The notes beneath the pieces were generated by a model that searched no databases, had not been told where the DNA came from, and saw only the letters and a program-made list of their open reading frames with translations. From positions 4,154,001 through 4,218,000 of the forward strand of contig NZ_CP102247.1 of the NCBI RefSeq assembly GCF_024599655.1: a stretch of 64,000 bases of DNA, in the 5' to 3' direction. A program made the position numbers and the translations under genes. Shown piece after piece: positions 48,724 to 57,335 of this stretch (positions are counted from its first letter, which is position 1; every line of letters begins with the position of its first letter). This DNA is from Enterobacter asburiae (lineage in GTDB: Bacteria; Pseudomonadota; Gammaproteobacteria; Enterobacterales; Enterobacteriaceae).

Positions 48724-48806
48724 CCCTCTCCCCGTGGGAGAGGGTCAGGGTGAGGGCATCAGGCCGCACACTTTGTAGGCCGGGTAAGGCGAAGCCGCCA
48801 CCCGGC
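48724..48806. repeat. CCCTCTCCC hairpin repeat (copy 2) joined to a REP
   Basis: The hairpin arms are 48724-48732 and 48736-48744, followed by TCAGGGTGAGGG and then GCATCAGGCCGCAC. A REP follows at 48775-48806. It lies between ettA and the LysR gene. The REP is followed on + by six T, so it could act as a second terminator for ettA. Confidence 0.87.
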
Positions 48807-48810
48807 TTTT

Positions 48811-49710
48811 TTATTTGCCCACGTAATACCGCTTCACCTCATCGAACTGCATCGCAAACTCGATATAGCTCATCAGCGCGGGCGAGTTCAGCTTGCGGCT
48901 CGGGTAGGCCAGCCACAGATCGTTACCTTCAACATTCCACTCCGGCAGCACCTGAACCAGCGCACCTTTTTCGATCTTATCCTCCAGCAGAAACGCGGGT
49001 AAGAGCGTGATCCCCGCACCGGCAATCGCACACTCGCGGGCGTATACCAGATTATCGGTCATGTGTGCGTTATCCGGCAGGTAGCGGTAATCCTCGCTTT
49101 CGCTTCGCAGAAGCCACTCCGACCACGCCCGGTGCGTAATGCAACGATGATCCACCAGTTGACGGGGATGAATTAACGGCTCCCGACGCGCCAGATAGTC
49201 CGGCGAGGCCAGCATATAGCGCGGGCAGTGCCCGATCATTCGGCCAATCAGGGAAGAGTCCTGCGGCTTGCCGGTACGCAGCGCAACGTCAAACCCGGCC
49301 TCGACCAGATCCACCACGTCATCAGAAATCGACACGTCCAGCGACACGTCAGGATAGCGAAGCTGGAACTCGGCGTTCATATGCGCCAGCAGCGTCGCCC
49401 CTATCCCCGCCGGACAGGTGATCCGCAGCCGCCCGCTGGGGTTTTCGCGCAGGCGCTGAATGGCATACTCGGCCCGCTCGCTGGCCGCCAGCATCTCACG
49501 ACAGTGCACCAGATAGTGCTCGCCCGCAAACGTGAGGCTGATCCTGCGCGTGGTGCGGTTGAGCAGGCGGATCCCCACCTGCTGCTCCAGCTGGCTAATT
49601 CGCTGGCTAACGCTCGATTTCGGCAGTTCGGCCTTCTGCGCCGCTGCGGTAAAGCTGCCCATCTCCGCCACCAGCGCGAACAGCGCCATATCCTGCAGCT
49701 GTTTAAACAT
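48811..49710 (-). CDS. LysR-family transcriptional regulator
   Basis: A 299-residue LysR-type regulator. The winged helix is at the N-terminus (GSFTAAAQKAELPKSSVSQR), and the effector domain begins near residue 93 (GRLRITCPAGIGATLLAHM). It looks like the CrgA/DmlR-type branch that often controls an adjacent divergent oxidoreductase. It is divergent from the MDR gene with a 108-base spacer. Neither gene is found between ettA and nadR in E. coli K-12. The inducer is unknown. Confidence 0.9.
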   Translation of the reverse strand: MFKQLQDMALFALVAEMGSFTAAAQKAELPKSSVSQRISQLEQQVGIRLLNRTTRRISLTFAGEHYLVHCREMLAASERAEYAIQRLRENPSGRLRITCPAGIGATLLAHMNAEFQLRYPDVSLDVSISDDVVDLVEAGFDVALRTGKPQDSSLIGRMIGHCPRYMLASPDYLARREPLIHPRQLVDHRCITHRAWSEWLLRSESEDYRYLPDNAHMTDNLVYARECAIAGAGITLLPAFLLEDKIEKGALVQVLPEWNVEGNDLWLAYPSRKLNSPALMSYIEFAMQFDEVKRYYVGK

Positions 49711-49818
49711 GATTGTTCATCCTGTACGAACGCTGAGTTCTTGATTGTCCATCTTATCATGCAGCTGGCCACTTAATAGACTAGCATCAACAAAACGCAT
49801 TCCATTGAGGAGCACACC

Positions 49819-50820
49819 ATGTCTGTTAAAGCCATCGCCGTTAACCCAGAAAATCCGTCCACCTTCATTGAAATCACCCCGCCTATGCCGCAACCCGGCG
49901 AGCACGATCTGCTGGTGGAGGTGAAGGCCGTTTCCATTAACCCGGTCGATACCAAAGTCCACGCGGGCATTGCCAAAAGCGGGCTGAAAGATCCGCGCAT
50001 TCTCGGGTGGGACGCCAGCGGGATCGTCAAAGCCGTTGGGGCTGGCGTCACCGGATTCAAACCGGGTGACGAAGTATGGTACGCGGGCGACATCACCCGC
50101 CCGGGCAGCAATACCACGCATCAGCTGATCGATGCGCGCATTGTCGGGCGCAAGCCTGCCAGTCTCGGCTGGGCGGCTGCCGCTGCACTGCCCTTAACCG
50201 CGCTCACCGCGTGGGAAGGCCTGTTTGAACGGCTGAACATTCAGGATGCCGGGGCGGATAAAACGCTGCTGATCATCGGCGGCGCGGGCGGCGTAGGATC
50301 GCTGGCGATCCCCTTTGCGAAGCACAACAGCAAGGTGAAAATCATCGCGACAGCATCAAGAGAAGATTCCGCCCGGTGGTGCCGCGATCGCGGGGCTGAC
50401 GTTGTCGTCAACTACCGCGACCTGAAAGGCGAGCTGGCGAAACACGGGCTGACCTTTGTGGATTACATTTTCATCCTCAACGACACCGACGGGCACTGGG
50501 ATGCGGTCAGCGAACTGATTGCGCCGCAGGGGCATATCTGCTCCATCGTTGAGAATGAACGTCCGCTGAACCAGGACAAGCTGAAGTCCAAATCCGCCGC
50601 GCTGCACTGGGAGTTTATGTATACCCGCAGCATGTACCAGACGGCAGATATGGCGCGTCAGGGGGAGATCCTCAATGAGGTGGCCAAGCTGGTGGATAAC
50701 GGTGTGGTGGAAAGTTCGCTGAGTGAAACGCTGCACGGGCTGAGCGTGGAAAGCATTACCGAGGCGCACCGTAAGGTGCTGGAGGGGCATATGCGGGGGA
50801 AAGTGGTGGTTGAGTATTGA
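49819..50820 (+). CDS. MDR-superfamily zinc-type alcohol dehydrogenase-like/quinone oxidoreductase
   Basis: A 333-residue NAD(P)H-dependent oxidoreductase of the medium-chain family. The N-terminal GroES-like domain has VSINPVDTKVHAG, ILGWDASGIVKAVG and GFKPGDEVWYAGD. The Rossmann domain has GGAGGVGSLAIPFAKH. The catalytic zinc ligands (the GHE-type Cys/His set) are not visible, as in quinone reductases and the zinc-binding ADH family protein subgroup (TIGR02817-like). A reasonable start has GAGGAG 8 bases upstream. Likely controlled by the divergent LysR regulator. The substrate is unknown; detoxifying quinones or enals is a guess. Confidence 0.88.
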   Translation: MSVKAIAVNPENPSTFIEITPPMPQPGEHDLLVEVKAVSINPVDTKVHAGIAKSGLKDPRILGWDASGIVKAVGAGVTGFKPGDEVWYAGDITRPGSNTTHQLIDARIVGRKPASLGWAAAAALPLTALTAWEGLFERLNIQDAGADKTLLIIGGAGGVGSLAIPFAKHNSKVKIIATASREDSARWCRDRGADVVVNYRDLKGELAKHGLTFVDYIFILNDTDGHWDAVSELIAPQGHICSIVENERPLNQDKLKSKSAALHWEFMYTRSMYQTADMARQGEILNEVAKLVDNGVVESSLSETLHGLSVESITEAHRKVLEGHMRGKVVVEY

Positions 50821-50831
50821 GTGGTTTGTTT

Positions 50832-50867
50832 CCCCTCACCCTAACCCTCTCCCCATAGGGGAGAGGG
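50832..50867 (-). repeat. CCCTCTCCC hairpin repeat (copy 3), inverted
   Basis: CCCCTCACCCTAA is followed by a 10-bp perfect stem (50845-50854 with 50858-50867, loop ATA). This is copy 1 read on the other strand. It lies between the MDR gene and nadR, which converge, so the LysR/MDR pair is flanked by copies in opposite orientation. Confidence 0.85.
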
Positions 50868-50885
50868 GATAGCACGGAGCCGTCT

Positions 50886-52118
50886 TTAACCCTGCTCCCC
50901 CATCATCTCCTTCACCAGCTCGACGCAGCGCAGGAAACGGGAGTCGTAGTCCGACTCTTCCACATGCACAAACTCAACGTTGTTCTCATTGAGCATCTCC
51001 ACCAGCATGGTCTGAAACTCTCGCCTGTCCACCGAGCTGCCGAGGCTGCGCATGCCGTCAGCCACCCACGGGGTGTTGTTCTCCAGCAGGATCACCAGGT
51101 CAAAGCGGTATTCGTCAATCAGCGCCTGCACGAACGGGTGCTCGCGCCCTTCGTATTTTTTACAGAACGCCTGCGTGGTGACGAAATCGGTATCGATAAA
51201 CGCCACTTTATTAGCGTATTTCACCGCAAAATCAATGTACTGGGCGTGTCCGAGCGCAATTTTGTCATAGTCGGAATACTGCAGTGCCATCTCGTCGCCG
51301 CCGAGGTGCGAGAAGACATAATCGCGGCCATACTCCCACGCGCTGGTGGTGTTGAAGATGTTCGCAAGCTTGTTGACCAGCGTCGATTTACCACTCGACT
51401 CGCCGCCCAGAATAGCTACCGTGCGCACGAAGAACGGCTTCACTTCGGTCGGAATGTAATCCCAGTAGCGGAACGGGTTTTCGCGGATCTGCGCCCCGCT
51501 GATGTTCATAAAGGTGCGTTTCGGATCGATCAGCACCGTCTCGATGCCCAGATGCTCGCGGAACTGCGGCGCGTCGGACTCTTCAGAGGTGTAGATCCAG
51601 TTCGGCGCAATGCCCTTCTCTTCCATAAACGCTTTGATGCCGTTGCTCCACACGTCCCAGCCGTGCGGATACGGCTCCATGCCCTCTTCGTTAAAGGCAT
51701 GAATACGAATATTTTTCTGATACTTAAAGGTCTGGAGCAGCCAGCGCAGGCGGTCCGGCACGGTCGGCTGTTGCGACATGGCGCTGTCTTCGAACAGCTG
51801 GCGGTCGCGGGTTTCGTCGTAGCCCATGATGATGTGCAGCTCGTCAACCTGGCTACAGGCGCGCTGGATCAGATAGATATGCCCGGTATGCAGCGGGTAA
51901 AACTTGCCGAACACCACGCCGATGTTCTTTTGCATACGCGGGAATTCCAGCCCCAGAAAGCGGTGCAGCGCTTCGAGCTTCTGCGCGCTGGGGCTTTTGA
52001 TTTTGGCGTTCAGCAGCTGGCTCAGGTAGCCTTTGGTCATGCCGCTGGCGTCCGCCACCTGCTGCAGCGTGCAGCCCTTCTGGCGGATTGCGGTCTTGAT
52101 ATAGTCAAATGATGACAT
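50886..52118 (-). CDS. nadR: Trifunctional NAD biosynthesis regulator/NMN adenylyltransferase/ribosylnicotinamide kinase
   Basis: NadR represses NAD genes when NAD(ATP) is high and salvages nicotinamide riboside. The 410-residue protein has a helix-turn-helix at the N-terminus (TLQQVADASGMTKGYLSQLL). A nucleotidyltransferase domain follows with GKFYPLHTGHIYLI and the ISGAQIREN motif, then a C-terminal kinase with the P-loop GGESSGKSTL. All three parts are intact. It converges with the MDR gene and is followed upstream by radA. Confidence 0.97.
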   Translation of the reverse strand: MSSFDYIKTAIRQKGCTLQQVADASGMTKGYLSQLLNAKIKSPSAQKLEALHRFLGLEFPRMQKNIGVVFGKFYPLHTGHIYLIQRACSQVDELHIIMGYDETRDRQLFEDSAMSQQPTVPDRLRWLLQTFKYQKNIRIHAFNEEGMEPYPHGWDVWSNGIKAFMEEKGIAPNWIYTSEESDAPQFREHLGIETVLIDPKRTFMNISGAQIRENPFRYWDYIPTEVKPFFVRTVAILGGESSGKSTLVNKLANIFNTTSAWEYGRDYVFSHLGGDEMALQYSDYDKIALGHAQYIDFAVKYANKVAFIDTDFVTTQAFCKKYEGREHPFVQALIDEYRFDLVILLENNTPWVADGMRSLGSSVDRREFQTMLVEMLNENNVEFVHVEESDYDSRFLRCVELVKEMMGEQG

Positions 52119-52155
52119 AAATTACGGTGCCTCCTGCAAAATCAATTTTACGTAA

Positions 52156-53541
52156 TTATAAGTCGTCAAAGACATTTAACGCATCTGCGAGTTTCTTCAC
52201 GCCAAATACCTGCATCCCTTCCGGGATTTTTTTCGGCACGTTGGCGGCGGGAACGATCGCCCGGCGGAAGCCGTGTTTTGCTGCCTCGGAGATACGCTCC
52301 TGACCGCTGGGCACCGGACGGATCTCCCCGGCGAGGCCCACTTCGCCGAAGACGACAAGATCCTGCGGCAGCGGTCTGTCGCGCAGGCTGGAGACCATCG
52401 CCAGCAGCAGCGCCAGGTCTGCGCTGGTTTCAGTGACTTTGACGCCGCCGACCACGTTAACGAAGACGTCCTGATCCGCCATCTGCAGCCCGCCGTGACG
52501 GTGCAGCACCGCCAGCAGGATCGCCAGACGGTTCTGTTCCAGACCAACCGCCACGCGCCGCGGGTTGCCCATCATCGACACGTCCACCAGCGCCTGAATT
52601 TCGACAAGCAGCGGGCGCGTCCCTTCCCACAGCACCATCACCGAGCTGCCGGAGGTGATCTCATCTCCCCGGCTCAGGAAGATAGCCGACGGGTTGCTGA
52701 CTTCGCGCAGCCCCTGTTCGGTCATGGCAAACACGCCCAGTTCGTTCACCGCGCCAAAGCGGTTCTTATGGCTGCGCAGGGTACGGAAGCGGGAATCCGC
52801 GTCGCCGTCGAGCATCACGGAGCAGTCGATACAGTGTTCAAGCACCTTCGGTCCGGCCAGCGAGCCGTCTTTGGTCACATGGCCGACCATCACAATCGCC
52901 ACGCCGCGCGTTTTGGCAAAGCGCGTCAGGTAAGCTGCGGTTTCACGCACCTGCGCGACGCTGCCCGGCGAGGACTGAATGTCCGCCATGTGCATCACCT
53001 GGATGGAGTCGATCACCATCAGCTTCGGCTGCTCTTCTTCGGCGATCATGCAGATCTGCTCGATGCTGGTTTCCGACAGCATATTCAGGTTGCCGGTCGG
53101 CAGGCCCAGACGGTGCGCGCGCATCGCCACCTGCTGCAAAGATTCTTCGCCCGTGACGTACAGGGTTTTCATCTGTTCGGCGAGCTTGCAGAGCGTTTGC
53201 AGCAGCAGGGTCGATTTACCCGCCCCCGGGTTACCGCCGATCAGAATGGCGCTGCCCGGAACCACGCCGCCGCCGAGCACGCGGTCAAACTCTTTGAACC
53301 CGGTGGAGAAGCGCGGCAGCTCTTCGAGGCTAATGTCCGAGAGTTTTTGCACCTTCGCCACGCCCGCGTTACCGGCATAGCCGCTCAGGCGCTCGTTGCG
53401 GGCCACGCTCGGCGAAGCCGCCACACCACGCACTTCGGTGATGGTGTTCCAGGCATGGCAGGCGCTGCATTGCCCCTGCCAGCGCGGATAATCCGCACCA
53501 CATTCATTACAGACAAATGCGCGTTTTGGAGCTTTCGCCAC
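52156..53541 (-). CDS. radA: DNA repair protein RadA
   Basis: RadA (Sms) is a RecA-like ATPase that drives branch migration of recombination intermediates. The 461-residue protein has a zinc finger (Cys11, 14, 25, 28), Walker A GGNPGAGKS at 103-111, the KNRFG motif at 259-263, and a C-terminal Lon-protease-like domain (GLAGEIRPVPSGQERISEA) without protease residues. It lies between nadR and serB, as in E. coli. Confidence 0.97.
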   Translation of the reverse strand: MAKAPKRAFVCNECGADYPRWQGQCSACHAWNTITEVRGVAASPSVARNERLSGYAGNAGVAKVQKLSDISLEELPRFSTGFKEFDRVLGGGVVPGSAILIGGNPGAGKSTLLLQTLCKLAEQMKTLYVTGEESLQQVAMRAHRLGLPTGNLNMLSETSIEQICMIAEEEQPKLMVIDSIQVMHMADIQSSPGSVAQVRETAAYLTRFAKTRGVAIVMVGHVTKDGSLAGPKVLEHCIDCSVMLDGDADSRFRTLRSHKNRFGAVNELGVFAMTEQGLREVSNPSAIFLSRGDEITSGSSVMVLWEGTRPLLVEIQALVDVSMMGNPRRVAVGLEQNRLAILLAVLHRHGGLQMADQDVFVNVVGGVKVTETSADLALLLAMVSSLRDRPLPQDLVVFGEVGLAGEIRPVPSGQERISEAAKHGFRRAIVPAANVPKKIPEGMQVFGVKKLADALNVFDDL

Positions 53542-53573
53542 GGTTTACCTCGTTATTTCTGTGCGGCCTGCGT

Positions 53574-53604
53574 GCCGGGTGGCGCTTAGGCTTACCCGGC
53601 CTAC
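53574..53604. repeat. REP element between serB and radA
   Basis: GCCGGGTGGCGCTTAGGCTT and onward to CTAC: a single REP in the short gap before the serB stop. Confidence 0.85.
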
Positions 53605-53615
53605 AAAGCAGACCG

Positions 53616-54584
53616 TTATTTCTGATTAAGGCTGCCGGAGAGAATGCAGAACACCCCCATCAGGTCAGCGTGACGGATAGTGACTTCCGTCTTTTCATTC
53701 ACTTTTGGCTTGGCGTGGTAGGCAATGCCCAGTCCGGCCGCTTTGATCATCGGCAGGTCGTTCGCGCCGTCCCCGATGGCGACGGTCTGGACAACCGGAA
53801 TTTCATATTTTTCCGCCAGACGCGTCAGCGTATTGGCTTTGTACTGGGCATCCACGATATCGCCGATCACCTGGCCGGTCAGCTTGCCGTCCATGATCTC
53901 CAGCTCATTGGCCACCACGGTGGTCAGATGCAGTTTTTCCCGCAGGTAATCCGCGAAGAAGGTGAAACCACCGGAGGCGATCGCCACTTTCCAGCCGAGG
54001 GACTGCAGCTTCAGCACCAGCTGCGTCAGCCCTGGCATCAGCGGCAGCACGTCGCGCACCTGGCGCAGGATGTTGGCATCGGCCCCTTTCAGTGTCGCCA
54101 CGCGCTGGCGCAGGCTGGCGGTGAAGTCCAGCTCGCCGCGCATCGCACGTTCGGTGACTTCCGCCACCAGTTCGCCGCTGCCCGCCAGCTTCGCAATCTC
54201 GTCAATACACTCGATCTGAATGGCGGTTGAGTCCATGTCCATGACCAGCAGGCCAGGGGTTTTCAGGTGTGGGATTTTACCCAGCGGCGCGACGTCCAGC
54301 CCGGCGTCATGCGCCAGACGCGTTGCGCGCTGCGTCAGGGAACCCGCCAGGCGAATCACCTGGTAGTCTTCCACGCACCAGGCGGCGACGATGACCATTG
54401 CCGCACCCAGCTTGCTTTGATACTGGGTCAGGCGTTGCTTATCCAGACCGCGTCCGTAGAGGAGCCAGCCGCTACGACCGGCGTGGTAATCCAGAGGCAT
54501 CACCTCATCGCCACTTAAAGAGAGCGGCAATCCTGGCCATAAAGAGACATCCGTTGGCAGGTCACACCAGGTAATGTTCGGCAT
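53616..54584 (-). CDS. serB: Phosphoserine phosphatase
   Basis: SerB removes phosphate from phosphoserine, the last step of serine synthesis. The 322-residue HAD protein has an N-terminal ACT-like region, then DMDSTAIQIECIDEIA (nucleophile and acid Asp), SGGFTFFADYL and GDGANDLPMIKAAGLG. The start at 54584 (MPNITWCDLP) has AGGAG upstream. A longer frame runs into the divergent smp gene. Upstream of radA, same strand. Confidence 0.97.
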   Translation of the reverse strand: MPNITWCDLPTDVSLWPGLPLSLSGDEVMPLDYHAGRSGWLLYGRGLDKQRLTQYQSKLGAAMVIVAAWCVEDYQVIRLAGSLTQRATRLAHDAGLDVAPLGKIPHLKTPGLLVMDMDSTAIQIECIDEIAKLAGSGELVAEVTERAMRGELDFTASLRQRVATLKGADANILRQVRDVLPLMPGLTQLVLKLQSLGWKVAIASGGFTFFADYLREKLHLTTVVANELEIMDGKLTGQVIGDIVDAQYKANTLTRLAEKYEIPVVQTVAIGDGANDLPMIKAAGLGIAYHAKPKVNEKTEVTIRHADLMGVFCILSGSLNQK

Positions 54585-54701
54585 TAAAGCTCCTGTAATT
54601 TCGTTCGCGCCGGAAGGTTGCAGAGGGAAAATAACGCATGAGGCTACCCTGTAACCATCACTTCTGGCAACATTAAGCCGTAAATTTTCAGCAGGTGGAA
54701 T

Positions 54702-55346
54702 ATGGCTCGCGCAAAACTGAAATTCCGGCTTCATCGCGCCGTGATTGTCCTTTCCTGTCTCGCACTATTAGTGGTGCTGATGCAAGGAGCATCGTGGTTT
54801 AGCCAGAACCATCAACGGCAACGTAACCCGCAGTTTGAAGAGCTGGCCCGCACGCTGGCGCGCCAGGTGACGCTCAACGTCGCGCCGTCCATGCGTACCG
54901 AAACGCCGGACGATAAGCGGATAGGCCAGGTTTTACGCCTGCTCACGGAGAACAGCCGCATTCTTGATGCCGGCGTCTATGATGAGCAAGGCAACCTGAT
55001 TGCCCGCGCGGGCGAGCACGTCGACGTGCGCGACAGGCTGGCGCTGGACGGTAAAAAAGCCGGGGGCTATTTTAACCAGCAGATCGTCGAACCTATTCAG
55101 GGGAAGAATGGTCCGCTGGGCTATCTGCGCCTGACCCTCGATACCCACACCCTGCCTACTGAAGCCAAACAGGTCGATAATACCACCAATATTCTGCGCC
55201 TGATGCTGCTGCTTTCACTCGCCATCGGCGTTGTGCTGGCACGTACCCTGCTTCGCGGCAAGCGCTCGCGCTGGCAGCAATCCCCGTTCCTGCTGACCGC
55301 CAGCAAATCCGTCCCCGAAGACGAAGAGAGCGAGAAGAAAGAATAG
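54702..55346 (+). CDS. smp: Membrane protein Smp (YtjB)
   Basis: A 214-residue membrane protein of unknown function (SMP_2 family), divergent from serB. One helix at about 11-29 (AVIVLSCLALLVVLMQGASW) and another at about 165-185 (ILRLMLLLSLAIGVVLARTL) enclose a periplasmic domain that resembles small sensory domains (ILDAGVYDEQGNLIARAGE). The C-terminus is charged. In E. coli it is tied loosely to virulence or serine effects, but there is no known activity. Confidence 0.92.
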   Translation: MARAKLKFRLHRAVIVLSCLALLVVLMQGASWFSQNHQRQRNPQFEELARTLARQVTLNVAPSMRTETPDDKRIGQVLRLLTENSRILDAGVYDEQGNLIARAGEHVDVRDRLALDGKKAGGYFNQQIVEPIQGKNGPLGYLRLTLDTHTLPTEAKQVDNTTNILRLMLLLSLAIGVVLARTLLRGKRSRWQQSPFLLTASKSVPEDEESEKKE

Positions 55347-55385
55347 TGATAAAGTAGGCGAACGATTCGGAAAAGGAACTTTGCC

Positions 55386-56402
55386 ATGACGACGTTACGC
55401 CTGCTTATCTCTGACTCTTACGATCCCTGGTTTAATCTCGCGGTAGAAGAGTGCATCTTCCGCCAGATGCCCGCTACCCAGCGCGTACTGTTTCTCTGGC
55501 GTAACGCCGATACGGTGGTCATTGGCCGCGCGCAAAACCCGTGGAAAGAGTGCAATACGCGGCGCATGGAAGAGGACAACGTCCGTCTGGCACGCCGCAG
55601 CAGCGGCGGCGGCGCGGTGTTTCACGATCTGGGCAATACCTGCTTCACCTTTATGGCGGGCAAACCGGAATACGACAAAACCATCTCAACGTCCATCGTC
55701 CTCAACGCGCTCAATTCACTCGGCGTGACGGCGGAAGCGTCCGGGCGTAACGACCTGGTGGTGAAAACCCCGGAGGGCGACCGGAAGGTCTCCGGCTCCG
55801 CCTACCGCGAAACGATGGATCGCGGCTTCCATCACGGCACCCTGCTGCTGAACGCTGACCTGAGCCGTCTGGCGAACTACCTGAATCCGGACAAGAAAAA
55901 GCTCCAGGCTAAAGGGATTACCTCCGTGCGCGGGCGCGTGGCGAATCTGGTGGAGCTGCTGCCGGGCATTACTCACGAGCAGATTTGCGATGCGATCCGT
56001 GACGCGTTCTTTGAATATTACGGCGAGCGCGTGGAGGCAGAAGTGATCTCCCCTGACAAAACCCCGGACCTGCCCAACTTCGCCGACACCTTCGCCCGCC
56101 AGAGCAGCTGGGAGTGGAACTTCGGCCAGGCACCTGCGTTTTCCCATCTGCTGGATGAGCGTTTTACCTGGGGCGGCGTGGAGCTGCATTTTGACGTGGA
56201 GAAAGGCCATATCACCCGCACGCAGGTGTTTACCGATAGCCTGAACCCGGCGCCGCTGGAAGCACTCGCGGCACGTTTGCAGGGCTGTTTGTACCGGGCG
56301 GATATGCTGCAGCAGGAATGCGACGCGTTGATTGGGGATTTCCCGGGGCAGGAAAAAGAGTTAAGAGATTTGTCAGCATGGATTGCGCAGGCCGTGCGCT
56401 AG
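55386..56402 (+). CDS. lplA: Lipoate-protein ligase A
   Basis: LplA activates free lipoate with ATP and attaches it to the E2 subunits of PDH and OGDH and to GcvH. The 338-residue protein has the lipoate site RRSSGGGAVFHDLGNTCFTF near residue 70-89 and the conserved Lys133 in DRKVSGSAYRET. It follows smp by 39 bases. In E. coli yjjJ lies between lplA and deoD; here only REPs do. Confidence 0.97.
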   Translation: MTTLRLLISDSYDPWFNLAVEECIFRQMPATQRVLFLWRNADTVVIGRAQNPWKECNTRRMEEDNVRLARRSSGGGAVFHDLGNTCFTFMAGKPEYDKTISTSIVLNALNSLGVTAEASGRNDLVVKTPEGDRKVSGSAYRETMDRGFHHGTLLLNADLSRLANYLNPDKKKLQAKGITSVRGRVANLVELLPGITHEQICDAIRDAFFEYYGERVEAEVISPDKTPDLPNFADTFARQSSWEWNFGQAPAFSHLLDERFTWGGVELHFDVEKGHITRTQVFTDSLNPAPLEALAARLQGCLYRADMLQQECDALIGDFPGQEKELRDLSAWIAQAVR

Positions 56403-56409
56403 TTAAAAA

Positions 56410-56477
56410 GCCCGCTGGCGCTGCGCTTAGCGGGCCTACAAAACCATAGGCCGGGTCAGACGAAGCCGCCACCCGGC
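56410..56477. repeat. REP pair between lplA and deoD
   Basis: Two REPs in opposite orientation (56410-56439 and 56446-56477) fill the gap between the convergent lplA and deoD stops. No remnant of yjjJ is visible. Confidence 0.88.
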
Positions 56478-56487
56478 TCAACAGCTC

Positions 56488-57210
56488 TTACTCTTTATCG
56501 CCCAGCAGAACGGATTCCAGCGCGATTTTGATCATGTCGTTGAAGGTCGTCTGACGCTCGGCAGCGGTGGTCTGCTCGTGGGTACGGATGTGATCGGATA
56601 CGGTGCAGATGGTCAGCGCTTTCGCACCGAACTCAGCCGCAACGCCGTAGATACCCGCCGCTTCCATTTCCACGCCCAGGATGCCGTATTTTTCCATCAC
56701 GTCGAACATCTCGCCGCCGTCCGGTGCATAGAACAGGTCAGCAGAGAAGATGTTACCCACGCGCGCTTCAACGCCCAGCGCTTTTGCCGCGTCAACCGCG
56801 TCGCGCACCATACCGAAGTCAGCAATCGCCGCGAAGTCATGGTCTTTAAAACGCATGCGGTTAACTTTGGAATCGGTGCAGGCGCCCATACCGATAACGA
56901 TGTCGCGCAGCTTAACGTCCATGCGCACCGCGCCGCAGGAGCCAACGCGGATGATTTTCTTCACGCCGAAGTCAGTGATCAGCTCTTTGGTGTAGATGGA
57001 GCAGGATGGGATACCCATGCCGTGGCCCATCACGGAGATTTTGCGGCCTTTATAGGTACCGGTGAAGCCCAGCATGCCGCGAACGTTGTTCACTTCACGC
57101 ACGTCTTCCAGGAAGGTTTCAGCAATGTGCTTCGCGCGCAGCGGGTCGCCCGGCATCAATACGACGTCAGCGAAATCACCCATTTCTGCATTAATGTGAG
57201 GAGTTGCCAT
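56488..57210 (-). CDS. deoD: Purine-nucleoside phosphorylase DeoD
   Basis: DeoD splits purine (deoxy)ribonucleosides by phosphorolysis. The 240-residue hexamer protein has MPGDPLRAKHIAE (phosphate site), GSCGAVR and GVEMEAAGIYG, and the Asp in TVSDHIRT. It is the last gene of deoCABD, separated from deoB by a REP and a hairpin repeat. Confidence 0.98.
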   Translation of the reverse strand: MATPHINAEMGDFADVVLMPGDPLRAKHIAETFLEDVREVNNVRGMLGFTGTYKGRKISVMGHGMGIPSCSIYTKELITDFGVKKIIRVGSCGAVRMDVKLRDIVIGMGACTDSKVNRMRFKDHDFAAIADFGMVRDAVDAAKALGVEARVGNIFSADLFYAPDGGEMFDVMEKYGILGVEMEAAGIYGVAAEFGAKALTICTVSDHIRTHEQTTAAERQTTFNDMIKIALESVLLGDKE

Positions 57211-57240
57211 CTTCAGTTCCTTTTCATTTGAATTTTTTTT

Positions 57241-57312
57241 GCCCGGTGGCGCTTCGCTTACCGGGCCTACATTCTGTTCTCCCTCTCCCTGTGGGAGAGG
57301 GCCGGGGTGAGG
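57241..57312. repeat. REP plus CCCTCTCCC hairpin repeat (copy 4) between deoB and deoD
   Basis: A REP at 57241-57270 is followed by the hairpin (57281-57289 with 57293-57301), then CCGGGGTGAGGG and the GCATCAGGCCGCAC tail shared with copy 2. It sits inside the deo operon. Confidence 0.85.
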
Positions 57313-57335
57313 GCATCAGGCCGCACCCAATCCGT

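Noticed and set aside
52273..53589. A 438-codon open frame on + opposite radA
   Set aside because: It is antisense to radA, which has zinc finger, Walker and KNRFG motifs. The frame shows no domain and runs into the REP.
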